Part shown: positions 41,611 through 50,935 of the stretch, one piece after another
How the letters are laid out: each line of letters opens with the position of its first letter
How positions within the stretch are numbered: position 1 is the first letter of the stretch
Source of the DNA: Pseudoramibacter faecis
Lineage (GTDB): Bacteria > Bacillota > Clostridia > Eubacteriales > Eubacteriaceae
Assembly (NCBI RefSeq): GCF_036289405.1
Contig: NZ_JAYFFI010000001.1
Location: forward strand, 62,001-126,000
Length of the DNA stretch: 64,000 nucleotides
Direction: 5' to 3'
Translations under genes and position numbers: made by a program
Notes under the pieces: generated by a model
Databases searched by the model: none
What the model saw: only the letters and a program-made list of their open reading frames with translations
Told to the model about the DNA's origin: nothing

Positions 41611-43188
41611 TTACTCGCCTAACGGGCCGGCCGCGATAATTGCTTCCGACATATTGGTATATTTCTTGAAATTTTCGACGAAGTGCTGCGCCAAATCTTT
41701 CGCCGTTTTGTCATAGGCATCTTTATCGGCCCAGGTGTTGCGGGGCATCATCACCTCGTCCGGCACGCCGGGACAACTCACCGGCACTTCGACATTAAAG
41801 ATATCGTCGTGAACCATCGGCACATCTTCGAGCAGACCGGCCGTCGCCGCGGACACAATCGCCCGGGTATATTTCAGTTCGATGCGGCTGCCGACGCCGT
41901 AAGGACCGCCGGACCAGCCCGTATTCACCAGATAGACGTTGCAATTGTACTGGTCGATACGCTGGCCAAGCAGCTCTGCATAGCGGGAAGCCGGCAGCGG
42001 CAGAAAGGGTTCGCCAAAGCAGGTGCTGAAGGTGGTCGTCGGTTCGGTGATACCGCGTTCCGTTCCGGCAAGCTTGCTGGTGTAGCCAGAAACAAAATGA
42101 TACATCGCCTGATATTTATTGAGTTTGGCAACCGGCGGCAGTACCCCAAAGGCATCTGCCGTCAAAAAGATCACCGTGCTCGGATGGCCGCCGACGCTGG
42201 GAATCACCGCATTGGGAATGTAGTCTAGCTGATAGCCGACACGGGTGTTTTCCGTGTAACGGCTGTCTGCATAATCCGGCACCCCGTTTTCGTCAAGAAC
42301 GACATTTTCAACCACCGATCCGAATTTGATCGCCCGGTAAATTTCCGGCTCTCTTTCTTCGGTTAAATCGATGCATTTGGCAAAGCAGCCGCCTTCGAAA
42401 TTAAAGATTCCGTTATCGCTCCAGCCGTGTTCGTCATCGCCGATGAGACCGCGGGAAGGATCCGCAGAAAGGGTGGTCTTGCCGGTACCGGACAGACCGA
42501 AAAACAGCGCCGTCCTGCCGTCGTCATCCATGTTGGCCGAGCAATGCATGGTGAACACATCGCGCTGCGGCAGCAGAAAATTCATCACCGAGAAAATAGA
42601 TTTTTTAATTTCACCGCAGTAGCGGGAGCCGGCGATGAGTATCGTCTTTTTCTTGAAACTCAAAATAATGCAGGCTTCGCTGTTGGTGCCGTCCACAGCC
42701 GGATCACACTGATAGCCCGGCATGGCAATCACGGTGAACTGCGGAACAATCGCCCGGGCCTCGGCGTCGTCTGCCGGATCGATGAAAAGATCGCGGGCAA
42801 ACAAATTCTGACTGGCATATTCATTGATCACGCGGATCGGTAGCTGATAATCTGTGTCGGCTCCGGCATAGCCGTTAAACACATAAAGTTCGTCTTTTTG
42901 GCCGACATACGCGATCATTTTCTGATAAAGCGCTTCAAATTTGGCTTCGTCAAAGGGCATGTTGATATTGCCCCAGGCCACCTTATCGCGACTAACCTCG
43001 TCGTCGACGATGAAGCGGTCCTTGGGAGAACGGCCGGTGTATTTCCCCGTGTTCACCACAATGGCACCTGTATTTGAAAGCACGCCTTCGCCTTTTTCAA
43101 GGGCCTTCGCCGTAAGAGTCGGTGCTTCTGCATTGGTTAACGCTTTTTTCCCGTTGAGTCCCAAATACGACAGATCCAATTCGTACAT
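41611..43188 (-). CDS. pckA: Phosphoenolpyruvate carboxykinase (ATP) PckA
   Basis: It interconverts oxaloacetate and PEP with ATP/ADP. The 525-residue frame has NTGKYTGRSPKDRFIV, the kinase-1a region GLSGTGKTTLSADPSRGLIGDDEHGW, GGCFAKCIDLTEEREPEI, EGVLD-like VVLDENGVPDYAD, NTRVGYQLDYIPN and the C-terminal INTGWSG-type VNTGWSGGPYGVGSRI. It is transcribed alone with a 180-base leader. In anaerobes it can work in either direction, in gluconeogenesis or in fermentation. Confidence 0.96.
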   Translation of the reverse strand: MYELDLSYLGLNGKKALTNAEAPTLTAKALEKGEGVLSNTGAIVVNTGKYTGRSPKDRFIVDDEVSRDKVAWGNINMPFDEAKFEALYQKMIAYVGQKDELYVFNGYAGADTDYQLPIRVINEYASQNLFARDLFIDPADDAEARAIVPQFTVIAMPGYQCDPAVDGTNSEACIILSFKKKTILIAGSRYCGEIKKSIFSVMNFLLPQRDVFTMHCSANMDDDGRTALFFGLSGTGKTTLSADPSRGLIGDDEHGWSDNGIFNFEGGCFAKCIDLTEEREPEIYRAIKFGSVVENVVLDENGVPDYADSRYTENTRVGYQLDYIPNAVIPSVGGHPSTVIFLTADAFGVLPPVAKLNKYQAMYHFVSGYTSKLAGTERGITEPTTTFSTCFGEPFLPLPASRYAELLGQRIDQYNCNVYLVNTGWSGGPYGVGSRIELKYTRAIVSAATAGLLEDVPMVHDDIFNVEVPVSCPGVPDEVMMPRNTWADKDAYDKTAKDLAQHFVENFKKYTNMSEAIIAAGPLGE

Positions 43189-43352
43189 GTGTTTTCTCCT
43201 TTTGCCTCATTTTGAAAACCTTTTAATTCGGTTTTGTGATGTTCTGCATCATTATTCATTCCTCTTCACGCGCAGAACACATCATTTTCATGTTTTTTCA
43301 AATATTTGCTTTATTATTTCGATTATTCAATCGGATAATGCAGCTAAACAGA

Positions 43353-43407
43353 TGAAAACTTTCAAAATACATGTAAAAATTATACCCGAAGATGACTAAT
43401 AATGCAA
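43353..43407 (-). promoter_or_regulatory. pckA promoter with TGAAA-AC-TTTCA repeat
   Basis: TTGCAT (43402-43407), 17 bases, and a perfect TATAAT (43379-43384) on the minus strand. A TGAAA/TTTCA inverted repeat (43353-43364) lies just after the expected start and could bind a regulator; it does not fit a full CcpA site. The 180-base leader has a further TTCTGC/GCAGAA pair but no riboswitch I recognise. Confidence 0.6.
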
Positions 43408-43458
43408 CGATTTGCCTGTCATTCCCGATAAAATTTTATCAATCTTCTGGAAAAACCA

Positions 43459-44142
43459 TTACAATTTCCAATCTTCTGACGCCAATTTTTCCGAGAGTTG
43501 TGTCAACTTTTTCTTTTGATGCGCGTAATCCGGACAGTAGCGATGCACCATCTTCCAAAATGCCTGGGAATGGTTCATATGGCTCAGATGGCAAAGCTCA
43601 TGAATCACTACAGCGTCAATGGCCTCGCCATCGGCCATAATGAGTTTCCATGAAAAGTTAAGCCGCCCCTTTGATGAGCAGGAGCCCCATCGCGTCGATG
43701 CGCCGTTGATGCGCACCTGCGCCGGATGGTTGTCGATCACCATTTCAAACCAGGCCACCCGCTGACGAATCACCTCTTCGGCGAAGGTTCGGTACACGCC
43801 GACAATGCCCCGTTTGAGCGTCGCCTCGTCACAGCCGGTCGGCACCGTGACAAGGTTATCCCGGGGGTTGACGGCTCGCCGCAGCGCAAACGTCCCGTCC
43901 GGCACTGCCAGCACGGGAATCGATACCCCCAAAAGCCGCAACCACATGTGATCAGTTACCTGGAATTGCGTTTTTTGCAGCTGTGCCTTTTGCCGGCTCT
44001 GAATCCAAGCACTCTTTTTGCGAATAAAACGGTCGATTTCGGAAACGGGCATGTCCAGCGGCGCCCGCGCTTCCAGACTGCCGTCTTCAATGACTTTAAG
44101 CGCAAGCGTTTTACGTTGCGAGCGTATTAAATGATAATCCAC
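43459..44142 (-). CDS. YgjP/UPF0151-like M48-type metallopeptidase
   Basis: The 227-residue protein has an N-terminal RNA-binding-like part (YHLIRSQRKTLALKV, APLDMPVSEIDRFIRKKSAWI) and the C-terminal zinc domain with TRWGSCSSKGRLNFSWKLI and the metal-binding HELCHLSHMNHSQAFW. This is the YgjP (DUF45) family. The GTG at 44142 has AAAGGGG 6-7 bases before it; the frame to 44262 has no better site. Its substrate is unknown. It is divergent from coaBC, with about 180 bases between the starts. Confidence 0.88.
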   Translation of the reverse strand: MDYHLIRSQRKTLALKVIEDGSLEARAPLDMPVSEIDRFIRKKSAWIQSRQKAQLQKTQFQVTDHMWLRLLGVSIPVLAVPDGTFALRRAVNPRDNLVTVPTGCDEATLKRGIVGVYRTFAEEVIRQRVAWFEMVIDNHPAQVRINGASTRWGSCSSKGRLNFSWKLIMADGEAIDAVVIHELCHLSHMNHSQAFWKMVHRYCPDYAHQKKKLTQLSEKLASEDWKL

Positions 44143-44245
44143 GATGGTCCCCTTTCTGTGTCGCCGTCCGACTGACGCATTTTTGACTATTTTACCACAA
44201 CTGCATCTTTCTTCTGACAAATTTTTGCGATCCGGACCGCATTGC

Positions 44246-44274
44246 TTGTCGATAACGTCCATTTTTGTTATACT
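44246..44274 (+). promoter_or_regulatory. coaBC promoter
   Basis: TTGTCG, 17 bases, TATACT (44269-44274), 47 bases before the ATG. Confidence 0.6.
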
Positions 44275-44321
44275 TCAACCAATTCACGCTGTTACGCAGC
44301 CGGATCGCAAGAAAGGCACCT

Positions 44322-45509
44322 ATGAATTTAAAAAACAAAACGGTGATTCTGGGCATTTCTGCCAGCATTGCCGCTTATAAAATGGCCGACGTCGCCTCGG
44401 CGCTGGCCAAGCAGCATTGTGCTGTGCACACGATCATGACGCCCAACGCCACAGAAATTATCACTCCGCTGACCTTTGCCACCCTCACCGGACACAATTG
44501 CATCACCGATACCTTCGACAAAACCGTCAACTACAACGTGGCCCATGTATCCCTTGCCAAGCAGGCTGATGTGCTGCTGATCGCGCCGGCCACAGCCAAC
44601 GTCATCGCCAAACTGGCCCACGGCCTGGCCGACGATATGCTGACCACCACCACCTTGGCCTGTACCTGCCCCAAGCTCATCGCGCCGGCGATGAACACCG
44701 CAATGTATACCAACCCGGTCGTGCAGCGCAATATTGAACAGCTGCGCCGGGACGGCTGGACGGTGATTGATCCGGATTCCGGCGTTCTGGCCTGCAAAGA
44801 TGTCGGCGCCGGCAAATTGCCCCATCCTGAAACCCTGCTGGATTTTATTTATCCCCATATCGCCTGCCCCCGGGATCTGACCGATAAAAAAATCCTAATC
44901 ACCGCAGGGCCAACCTGTGAAGCCATCGATCCGGTGCGCTACATCTCCAACCATTCCAGCGGAAAAATGGGTTACGCCCTGGCCCGGGCGGCCATGCTCC
45001 GCGGGGCCGAGGTCACCCTCGTCTCCGGCCCGACCCATCTGCCGGCAGTTCCTTTTGTCGACACCATTCCCGTCGTTTCCGCCGAGGAAATGTACGACGC
45101 TGTCGTCTCCCGTTTCCCGGTGCAGGACATCGTCATCAAAGCGGCGGCCGTCGCCGACTACACGCCCGTCCAAACGGCGAACGATAAAATCAAAAAAAAG
45201 AACGGCGACTTCGCCATCCCCTTAAGGCGCACCCGTGATATCATCGGCACCCTCGGCGCACAGAAAAAACCTAACCAGTTTATCTGCGGTTTCTCGATGG
45301 AAACCCGGGATCTCGTTGCCAACAGCCGCAAAAAACTGGCCCAAAAAAATTTGGATATGATCGTCGCCAACAACCTGCGGGTCGAAGGCGCAGGCTTCAG
45401 CGGCAACACCAATGTGGTCACCCTGATCACCCGGAATCAGGAAGAAGCGCTGCCGCTGATGTCCAAGGACGAGGTAGCTCATGCGATTTTATCCTTCATT
45501 TTAAAGTAG
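44322..45509 (+). CDS. coaBC: Bifunctional phosphopantothenoylcysteine decarboxylase/synthase CoaBC
   Basis: It makes 4'-phosphopantetheine for coenzyme A from phosphopantothenate and cysteine. The 395-residue frame has the flavin domain (ILGISASIAAYKMAD, ATANVIAKLAHGLADDM, the PAMNTAMY substrate loop, GVLACKDVGAGKLPHPE) and the synthase domain (ILITAGPTCEAIDPVRYISNHSSGKMGYALA, VIKAAAVADYTP, KIKKKNG, GFSMET, IVANN). The ATG at 44322 has GAAAGG before it; the longer frame from 44265 is across the promoter. It is the only plus-strand core gene between 10 and 64 kb. Confidence 0.96.
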   Translation: MNLKNKTVILGISASIAAYKMADVASALAKQHCAVHTIMTPNATEIITPLTFATLTGHNCITDTFDKTVNYNVAHVSLAKQADVLLIAPATANVIAKLAHGLADDMLTTTTLACTCPKLIAPAMNTAMYTNPVVQRNIEQLRRDGWTVIDPDSGVLACKDVGAGKLPHPETLLDFIYPHIACPRDLTDKKILITAGPTCEAIDPVRYISNHSSGKMGYALARAAMLRGAEVTLVSGPTHLPAVPFVDTIPVVSAEEMYDAVVSRFPVQDIVIKAAAVADYTPVQTANDKIKKKNGDFAIPLRRTRDIIGTLGAQKKPNQFICGFSMETRDLVANSRKKLAQKNLDMIVANNLRVEGAGFSGNTNVVTLITRNQEEALPLMSKDEVAHAILSFILK

Positions 45510-45520
45510 GACTGATGTCG

Positions 45521-45563
45521 CAAAAAGATCGCCTGTCATTTCTTTTGACAGACGATCTTTTTT
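45521..45563. terminator. Bidirectional terminator between coaBC and dprA
   Basis: Stem AAAGATCG...CGATCTTT with inner TGTCA/TGACA arms, a T run on one side and an A run on the other. Confidence 0.85.
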
Positions 45564-45574
45564 AATGGTTGATT

Positions 45575-46684
45575 TTATGGCGCCGCCAAAAGCGTAATTT
45601 GTCCGTAGTCCACCGCAACGGCTCCTTTGAGTTCCAGCATCATCAACAGCGCATTGATCTGCTGGATGGGCTCCCCGCTCACCTGCACCAGCGCGTCGAC
45701 CGTCAGAATCCCCTTTTGCAGCCAGTGATACAAAGCCGCTTCCTCCGGCGACAATGCCGCAGCCGGCGCTTCAGCATCGACCGACGGTGTTTCGGCTGCC
45801 GGCTGCATCGGGCCGTAGTCCTCCAGCACATCGCCGGGTTCCGTCACAACCTTCGCCCCGTCTTTGAGCAATTGATTGCCGCCGACGCTTTGCCGACGGT
45901 GGATATCCTGGGGAATCGCATACACATTTTTACCCTGCTCAAGCCCGTGGGACGCCGTGATCAAGGCGCCGCTTTTCTCCCGGGCCTCCACCACCAAAAT
46001 GCCGTCGCTCAGCCCGCTGATAATGCGGTTGCGCTGGGGAAAATGCCCTTTGAGCGGCGGCTCATCCAGAAAATACTCCGAGACCAAAAGCCCTTCAGCC
46101 GCCACCCGGTCGTAAAGCGCGCGGTTGCTCGCCGGGTAGCAGCGGTCGATGCCCGTGCCCAGCACGGCAATGGTCGAACCGATCCCCGAAAGCGCGCCCT
46201 CAGCACTGGCGGCGTCGATACCGTCAGCCAGCCCCGAAACCACGGTGATGCCGGCTTCCGAAAAGGCCCGGGCAAAATCCCGGGCCGTGCGCTCGGCACC
46301 CGAGGTCGCATTTCGCGACCCCACCATGGCTAGCGTTGCCTCGCTTGCCAGGAGGGCTTCATTGCCCATCGCGAAAAATCCCACCGGCGGATCGTAAATC
46401 TGTCGCAGCCGCTCGGGATAACGCGGATCCTCCCGGCTGATATAGACGATGCCGCGGCGCGCCATCAATGCCCGGGCCTTCTCTGCCGGTGCCAAATCCC
46501 GCCGACCCGTAATTTTCTCGATATCCTTAGCTCGCAGCATGCCCGTCGCCCGAAGCTCCGCCGCATCCGCGTGATAAATGCGCTCCGTCGAAGTCAGCAC
46601 CGCCAGCAGGCTGTTCTTTTTTTTATTGGACAAATCGGTGATGCTGGCCAGCCACAAATCATATAAGCGTGTGTATTCTGTCAT
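45575..46684 (-). CDS. dprA: DNA processing protein DprA
   Basis: DprA loads RecA on incoming single-stranded DNA in transformation. The 369-residue frame has an N-terminal helix-hairpin-helix-like part, the Rossmann-like core (MVGSRNATSGAERTARDFARAFSEAGITVVSGLADGIDAASAEGAL, IAVLGTGIDRCYPASNRAL, GHFPQRNRIISGLSDGILVVEAREKSGALITA, FAIPQDIH-type YAIPQDIHRRQSVGGNQLLKDGA) and a C-terminal winged helix (about 305-369). It follows the yifB gene by 9 bases, a common pair. Confidence 0.94.
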   Translation of the reverse strand: MTEYTRLYDLWLASITDLSNKKKNSLLAVLTSTERIYHADAAELRATGMLRAKDIEKITGRRDLAPAEKARALMARRGIVYISREDPRYPERLRQIYDPPVGFFAMGNEALLASEATLAMVGSRNATSGAERTARDFARAFSEAGITVVSGLADGIDAASAEGALSGIGSTIAVLGTGIDRCYPASNRALYDRVAAEGLLVSEYFLDEPPLKGHFPQRNRIISGLSDGILVVEAREKSGALITASHGLEQGKNVYAIPQDIHRRQSVGGNQLLKDGAKVVTEPGDVLEDYGPMQPAAETPSVDAEAPAAALSPEEAALYHWLQKGILTVDALVQVSGEPIQQINALLMMLELKGAVAVDYGQITLLAAP

Positions 46685-46693
46685 CGCACCCTC

Positions 46694-48208
46694 CTATTGC
46701 GCCGGGCGATAAGCCACCGCCTCGGACAAATGGAGCAGGCCGATGGCCTCAGCCCCGTCAAGATCGGCAATGGTGCGCGCGAGTTTTAAGATCCGGTGAT
46801 AGCCCCGCCCCGAAAGCTTCAGCTTGCGATAGGTCATCTCCATAAAGCTGCGCCCCTGGATATCCAATTCGCAATAGCGCTCGATATGCCGCGGCTCCAG
46901 CTGCGCATTAAAATAGAGACCCGGCTCGCCGGCAAAACGCTCGTTTTGAATGGCCCGGGCGCGATTCACCCGCTCGCGGATCGCTGCCGACGCCTCCCCC
47001 CGTTCCCGGCTGGCCAATTCTTTGATATCCGCCGCCGGCACCTCCACGCGGATGTCCATGCGGTCGAGCATCGGCCCGGAAATCCGCCCCTGATACTTGC
47101 GGATCTCGTTGGCCGTGCAGCGGCAGTTGTGGGTCGGATCGCCGTAATAACCGCAGGGGCAAGGATTCATGCTGGCGATGAGCATGAAAGACGCCGGATA
47201 GGTCAACGTGGCGTTCACCCGGGAAATCGTCACCCGGTGATCCTCGATGGGCTGGCGCAGCACTTCCAGTGCGCTTTTCTGAAATTCGGGCAGCTCGTCC
47301 AGAAAAAGCACGCCCAGATGGGCCAGGGAGACCTCTCCCGGCTTGGGAATTTTGCCGCCGCCGATGAGCGAGACGTTTGATATCGTGTGATGAGGCGCGC
47401 GAAAAGGCCGCTCCGTCATGATATTGTCCGTCAGCAGACCGGAAATCGAATAAATTTTGGTGATTTCCAAGGCTTCATCCAGTGTCAAGTCCGGCAGAAT
47501 CGACGGGAAGGCCTTGGCCAGCATGCTCTTGCCCGATCCCGGCGGACCGGACATCAGCACATTGTGAGCGCCTGCCGCCGCAATTTCCAGCGCACGCTTG
47601 GCGTTGTCCTGCCCCTTGATTTCTGAAAAGTCCACGTGCCCCCTCGGCCGGTCCGGGGCAAGCAGCGTCTCCGGCGCGATGGCAAAGGGAGCAATCGGGA
47701 CTTCGCCCGTCAAATGGGCAACCACCTCCGCAATGTTATTCGCCGGCAAAATGGTCATCCCATCCACCACAGCCCCTTCGGTTTTATTGCACGCCGGCAG
47801 TATCACTTTTTTCACGCCTTTGGCCTTGGCCGCCAGCACCATCGGCAGCACCCCGTTGACGGGTTTGATGTCGCCGTTAAGTGACAATTCCCCAAACACG
47901 ACGGTATCGTTCAAATCCGCACGCACCTGTTCCGACGCGACCAAAAGCCCCAATGCGATCGGCAGATCGTAGGCCGGACCTTCTTTTCGCAGATCGGCCG
48001 GTGCCAGATTCACGGTGATGCGCTTTAGCGGATAGCGCAGCCCGGAATTTTTGAGCGCCGAGAACACGCGCTCCTTGGATTCCTTGATGCCGGCATCCGG
48101 CAGTCCCACCACTGCGTATCCCGGCAGCCCGTTGTTGATGTCGACTTCCACCGTCACCAAAATACCTTCCACGCCTAAAAGGCCGCAGCTTTTAATTTGC
48201 GCCAGCAT
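46694..48208 (-). CDS. YifB/ComM family Mg chelatase-like AAA ATPase
   Basis: ComM-type hexameric helicases act in DNA branch migration during transformation. The 504-residue frame has the N-terminal ChlI domain (SCGLLGVEGILVTVEVDINNGLPGYAVVGLPDAGIKESKERV, INLAPADLRKEGPAYDLPIALGLL), Walker A GPPGSGKSMLAKAFPSILP, FRAPHHTISNVSLIGGG, GVLFLDELPEF (Walker B), the zinc-like NPCPCGYYGDPTHNCRC, and a C-terminal Mg-chelatase lid. The start at 48208 has a GGGAGG site. It precedes dprA. Confidence 0.93.
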   Translation of the reverse strand: MLAQIKSCGLLGVEGILVTVEVDINNGLPGYAVVGLPDAGIKESKERVFSALKNSGLRYPLKRITVNLAPADLRKEGPAYDLPIALGLLVASEQVRADLNDTVVFGELSLNGDIKPVNGVLPMVLAAKAKGVKKVILPACNKTEGAVVDGMTILPANNIAEVVAHLTGEVPIAPFAIAPETLLAPDRPRGHVDFSEIKGQDNAKRALEIAAAGAHNVLMSGPPGSGKSMLAKAFPSILPDLTLDEALEITKIYSISGLLTDNIMTERPFRAPHHTISNVSLIGGGKIPKPGEVSLAHLGVLFLDELPEFQKSALEVLRQPIEDHRVTISRVNATLTYPASFMLIASMNPCPCGYYGDPTHNCRCTANEIRKYQGRISGPMLDRMDIRVEVPAADIKELASRERGEASAAIRERVNRARAIQNERFAGEPGLYFNAQLEPRHIERYCELDIQGRSFMEMTYRKLKLSGRGYHRILKLARTIADLDGAEAIGLLHLSEAVAYRPAQ

Positions 48209-48228
48209 ATGTGCCTCCCTCGATCCGA

Positions 48229-49653
48229 TCAATCTTTTTCAGCCATCTCTTCTTTGCCGTCCCAGCAATAGGTGCACAATTTGCAGCGCTCGATCCCCAC
48301 CGCGTCGATCATATCCTCGAGCTCATGATACCCCAGGGAGGTAAATCGCGAATACTCGCAGATCCGCGACACCATTTCCCGGTGTTCGTCCGTTTGATGG
48401 TCAATATAAGCCGGGAGCCGTTCTTCATCGTGTTCCCCTTCGATTTCACGCACCACCCGCCGCGCAATCAGATCGTATTCCGAAGTCGAGCGGGAAAAGT
48501 TCAAATATTTGCAACCGTACATGATCGGCGGACAGGCGGAGCGAATATGCACTTCCTTCGCGCTGGCTTCAAACAGATAATCCGCCATCTTTTTGGTTTG
48601 GGTCCCGCGGACGATGGAGTCATCCACCAAAAGCAGCCGCTTGTCTTTAATCAGACTCGGGATGCTGATGAGCTTCATGTTGGCAATTATCTGGCGCATG
48701 CTTTGGGTTGGCGGCATAAAACTGCGCGGCCAGGTCGGCGTGTATTTGATGAGCGGCCGGGCATAGGGCAGGCCTGAAGCATTCGCATAGCCCAACGCGT
48801 GGGCAATCCCCGAATCCGGCACCCCGCTGACACAGTCGACCTCGAGCCCCGCGTCGTGCCTGGCCAGCGCCGCTCCGCAGCGGTAGCGCACCGCTTCAAC
48901 ATTCTTCCCCGCGTAATTGGCCGGCGGATAACCGTAATAAGTCCAGAGGAAGGTGCAAATTTTCATCGTTTTGCCGGGATTTTCAATGGTTTCATACCCA
49001 TCGGGCTTAATCAACACAATTTCATTGGGGCCCAATTCGTAGGCATCCTGATAGTCCAGATTTTGGTAGGCAAAATTTTCCATCGACACCGCATAGCCGT
49101 CGCCGTTTTTTCCGATGGTGAGTGACGTCCGGCCATAGCGGTCCCGCGCCGCATAAATCCCTTCCGTGGTCATCACGAGCATCGTCAGCGATCCGTCGAT
49201 TTGTGCCAGCGCCGCTTTCATGCCGTCGATCAGCGTATCACAGGAGGAAATGATCGTCGCTACCAGCTCCGTTTCATTCACCCGGCCGCGGCTCATTTCC
49301 ATAAGCTGCCCGCGGTTCTCGTTGAGCACCCTTTTAAGAATTTCCCGGCTGTTATTGACGCGGCCGACGGTGCCCAGCACGAAATTGCCGAAATGCGCCC
49401 GCACAATCAGGGGTTGCGGCGAGCCGTCACTAATGCTGCCGATGCCCAATAACCCTTTCATATGACGCACATCGCCGCTGAATTTAGTGCGAAAAGGGGC
49501 ATTTTCAATATTGTGAATGGCCTTTGAGAAATGACCGTCCTCGCAAACCACGAGTCCGCCCCGGCTGGTCCCCAAATGCGAATGGTAATCCGTTCCAAAA
49601 AACAGATCCGCCACACAATCGCGTTTCGACGCGACGCCAAACAAACCTCCCAT
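48229..49653 (-). CDS. PurF-like amidophosphoribosyltransferase paralogue lacking the nucleophilic Cys
   Basis: The 474-residue protein aligns by eye with glutamine PRPP amidotransferase. It has an N-terminal Ntn-type domain (GGLFGVASKRDCVADLFFGTDYHSHLGTSRGGL) and a phosphoribosyltransferase domain with the PRPP loop LLLVDDSIVRGTQ and a C-terminal zinc- or Fe-like CKLCTYCWDG. The usual Met-Cys-Gly-Ile start, whose Cys is the glutaminase nucleophile, is replaced by Met-Gly-Gly-Leu. Glutaminase activity should therefore be absent. It may use ammonia, may be a PRPP-linked regulator, or may need a partner. Purine genes are not adjacent. The ATG at 49653 has GGAGGC before it. Confidence 0.85.
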   Translation of the reverse strand: MGGLFGVASKRDCVADLFFGTDYHSHLGTSRGGLVVCEDGHFSKAIHNIENAPFRTKFSGDVRHMKGLLGIGSISDGSPQPLIVRAHFGNFVLGTVGRVNNSREILKRVLNENRGQLMEMSRGRVNETELVATIISSCDTLIDGMKAALAQIDGSLTMLVMTTEGIYAARDRYGRTSLTIGKNGDGYAVSMENFAYQNLDYQDAYELGPNEIVLIKPDGYETIENPGKTMKICTFLWTYYGYPPANYAGKNVEAVRYRCGAALARHDAGLEVDCVSGVPDSGIAHALGYANASGLPYARPLIKYTPTWPRSFMPPTQSMRQIIANMKLISIPSLIKDKRLLLVDDSIVRGTQTKKMADYLFEASAKEVHIRSACPPIMYGCKYLNFSRSTSEYDLIARRVVREIEGEHDEERLPAYIDHQTDEHREMVSRICEYSRFTSLGYHELEDMIDAVGIERCKLCTYCWDGKEEMAEKD

Positions 49654-49776
49654 AATTGCCTCCTGCTCTGATTCAGTTATTTTCTTTTATTATAGCGCAT
49701 ATCCTCTGTCACTGAACAGACCCGAAATAAAATAAATCAGAGCAGAGCGCGGCCCATTTTACAGCGCCAAAGCGCG

Positions 49777-50304
49777 TCAGCCGAGCATAGTTTTGGAGGC
49801 AATTTGGGCATCTTCCTCCTGAATGGCGCCGGTTCCCGGATGTTTTTCACCTTTGACGAAAAGCTTTCTGAAAATCATCCGGGCCAGCGGGCCGACAAGG
49901 AGCAGCTGAAGCGGCATCGCCATGGCAAAATTTTTGCAGTACGCCATCAAATAATTCGGTAAAAATTTTATATTGATGCCGCCGGCGTGCATCACCCCGA
50001 TGACGCTGGCAAAAGCCACCTGAGCCACCACGGTGAAAATCTGAATGGCTAAAATGATGAAGATCGGCCGGTCTCCTGGCTGAACCACGCGAAAAGCCAA
50101 ATGTTTGGCAATGTGGGACGACACAAAATACGCCAGCAGAAAAATAACGACGTATTCCAGCCACATATTTTTTAAAGCCAACAAAAAAGTGGCGTTGGTA
50201 AAATCTCCGCGGCCTAACACCAAGTTATAAACGGTCATCCCGTAAACCATCATCCACGCAGTGATGGCCGTAAAAAAGACAGATTCTCCTCGTGTTTTAG
50301 GCAT
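49777..50304 (-). CDS. DUF2798-like small integral membrane protein
   Basis: The 175-residue protein has four membrane helices. The repeat-like halves each begin with a polar turn (SVFFTAITAWMMVYGMTVYN; then LRNMWLEYVVIFLLAYFVSSHIAK; VVAQVAFASVIGVMH; MAYCKNFAMAMPLQLLLVGPLARMIFRKLF), which fits DUF2798. The function is unknown. The start at 50304 (GAGGGG site) overlaps the end of the cytidylate-kinase-like gene by 8 bases, so the two are coupled. The C-terminal 25 residues are polar. Confidence 0.75.
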   Translation of the reverse strand: MPKTRGESVFFTAITAWMMVYGMTVYNLVLGRGDFTNATFLLALKNMWLEYVVIFLLAYFVSSHIAKHLAFRVVQPGDRPIFIILAIQIFTVVAQVAFASVIGVMHAGGINIKFLPNYLMAYCKNFAMAMPLQLLLVGPLARMIFRKLFVKGEKHPGTGAIQEEDAQIASKTMLG

Positions 50305-50914
50305 GTTTTTCCCCTCGCTTGCTCTTTTCAATCGCGTCCACAATCAGTGCCGTCGCCTGGGTCTTGCTGAAAATGCTGGTGTCGATCGAAAGGTGATAGT
50401 TTTGAACCGTCCCCCAGGTCTGCCCTGTAAAATACTGATAAAACAGACCTCGGGAGTGATCTTTTACCTTGAGTTCCCTGCGGATGCGGGCCTCCTGATC
50501 GCCGATGCCCTCGTGCCTTTGCACCCGGGCGATGCGATGGGGCATATTGGCATGAATAAACACATGAAAGGTGTCGGGAAAATCTTTTAAAACGTAATCC
50601 GCTCCCCTCCCGACGATTACACTGTTGCCTTTTGCCGCAATTTTTTGGATCAATTGATCCTGCTTCGCCTTGATTTCATCAAAGGGAATGCGCGATTTTC
50701 GCGAAAAAGGAATGAAGCCGCTCGCCATATCGATAAACGTCTGATCTGACATGTATTCGTCGTTTTCCAGAATCATTTCCTCGTCCAGGTGCATCTGCCC
50801 GGCCACATCGGCCACGATTTCCTTGTCGTAAAAATCATAGCCCAATCGCTTTGCCAGCATCTGACCGATCGTATGCCCGCCGCTTCCGGTTTCTCTGCTG
50901 ATGGTGATAATCAT
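50297..50914 (-). CDS. Cytidylate kinase-like family protein
   Basis: The 205-residue protein opens with IITISRETGSGGHTIGQMLAKRLGYDFYDKEI, a P-loop-like start found in the cytidylate kinase-like family (PF13189), which differs from true Cmk (also present here at 53.9 kb). It has VIVGRGADYVLKD, the family Gly-Arg-Gly, and HANMPHRIARVQRHEGI. The substrate is not known. An AGGAGGC site precedes the ATG at 50914. It is coupled to the DUF2798-like membrane gene. Confidence 0.88.
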   Translation of the reverse strand: MIITISRETGSGGHTIGQMLAKRLGYDFYDKEIVADVAGQMHLDEEMILENDEYMSDQTFIDMASGFIPFSRKSRIPFDEIKAKQDQLIQKIAAKGNSVIVGRGADYVLKDFPDTFHVFIHANMPHRIARVQRHEGIGDQEARIRRELKVKDHSRGLFYQYFTGQTWGTVQNYHLSIDTSIFSKTQATALIVDAIEKSKRGEKHA

Positions 50915-50935
50915 TGAAGCCTCCTTTTAAACAAC

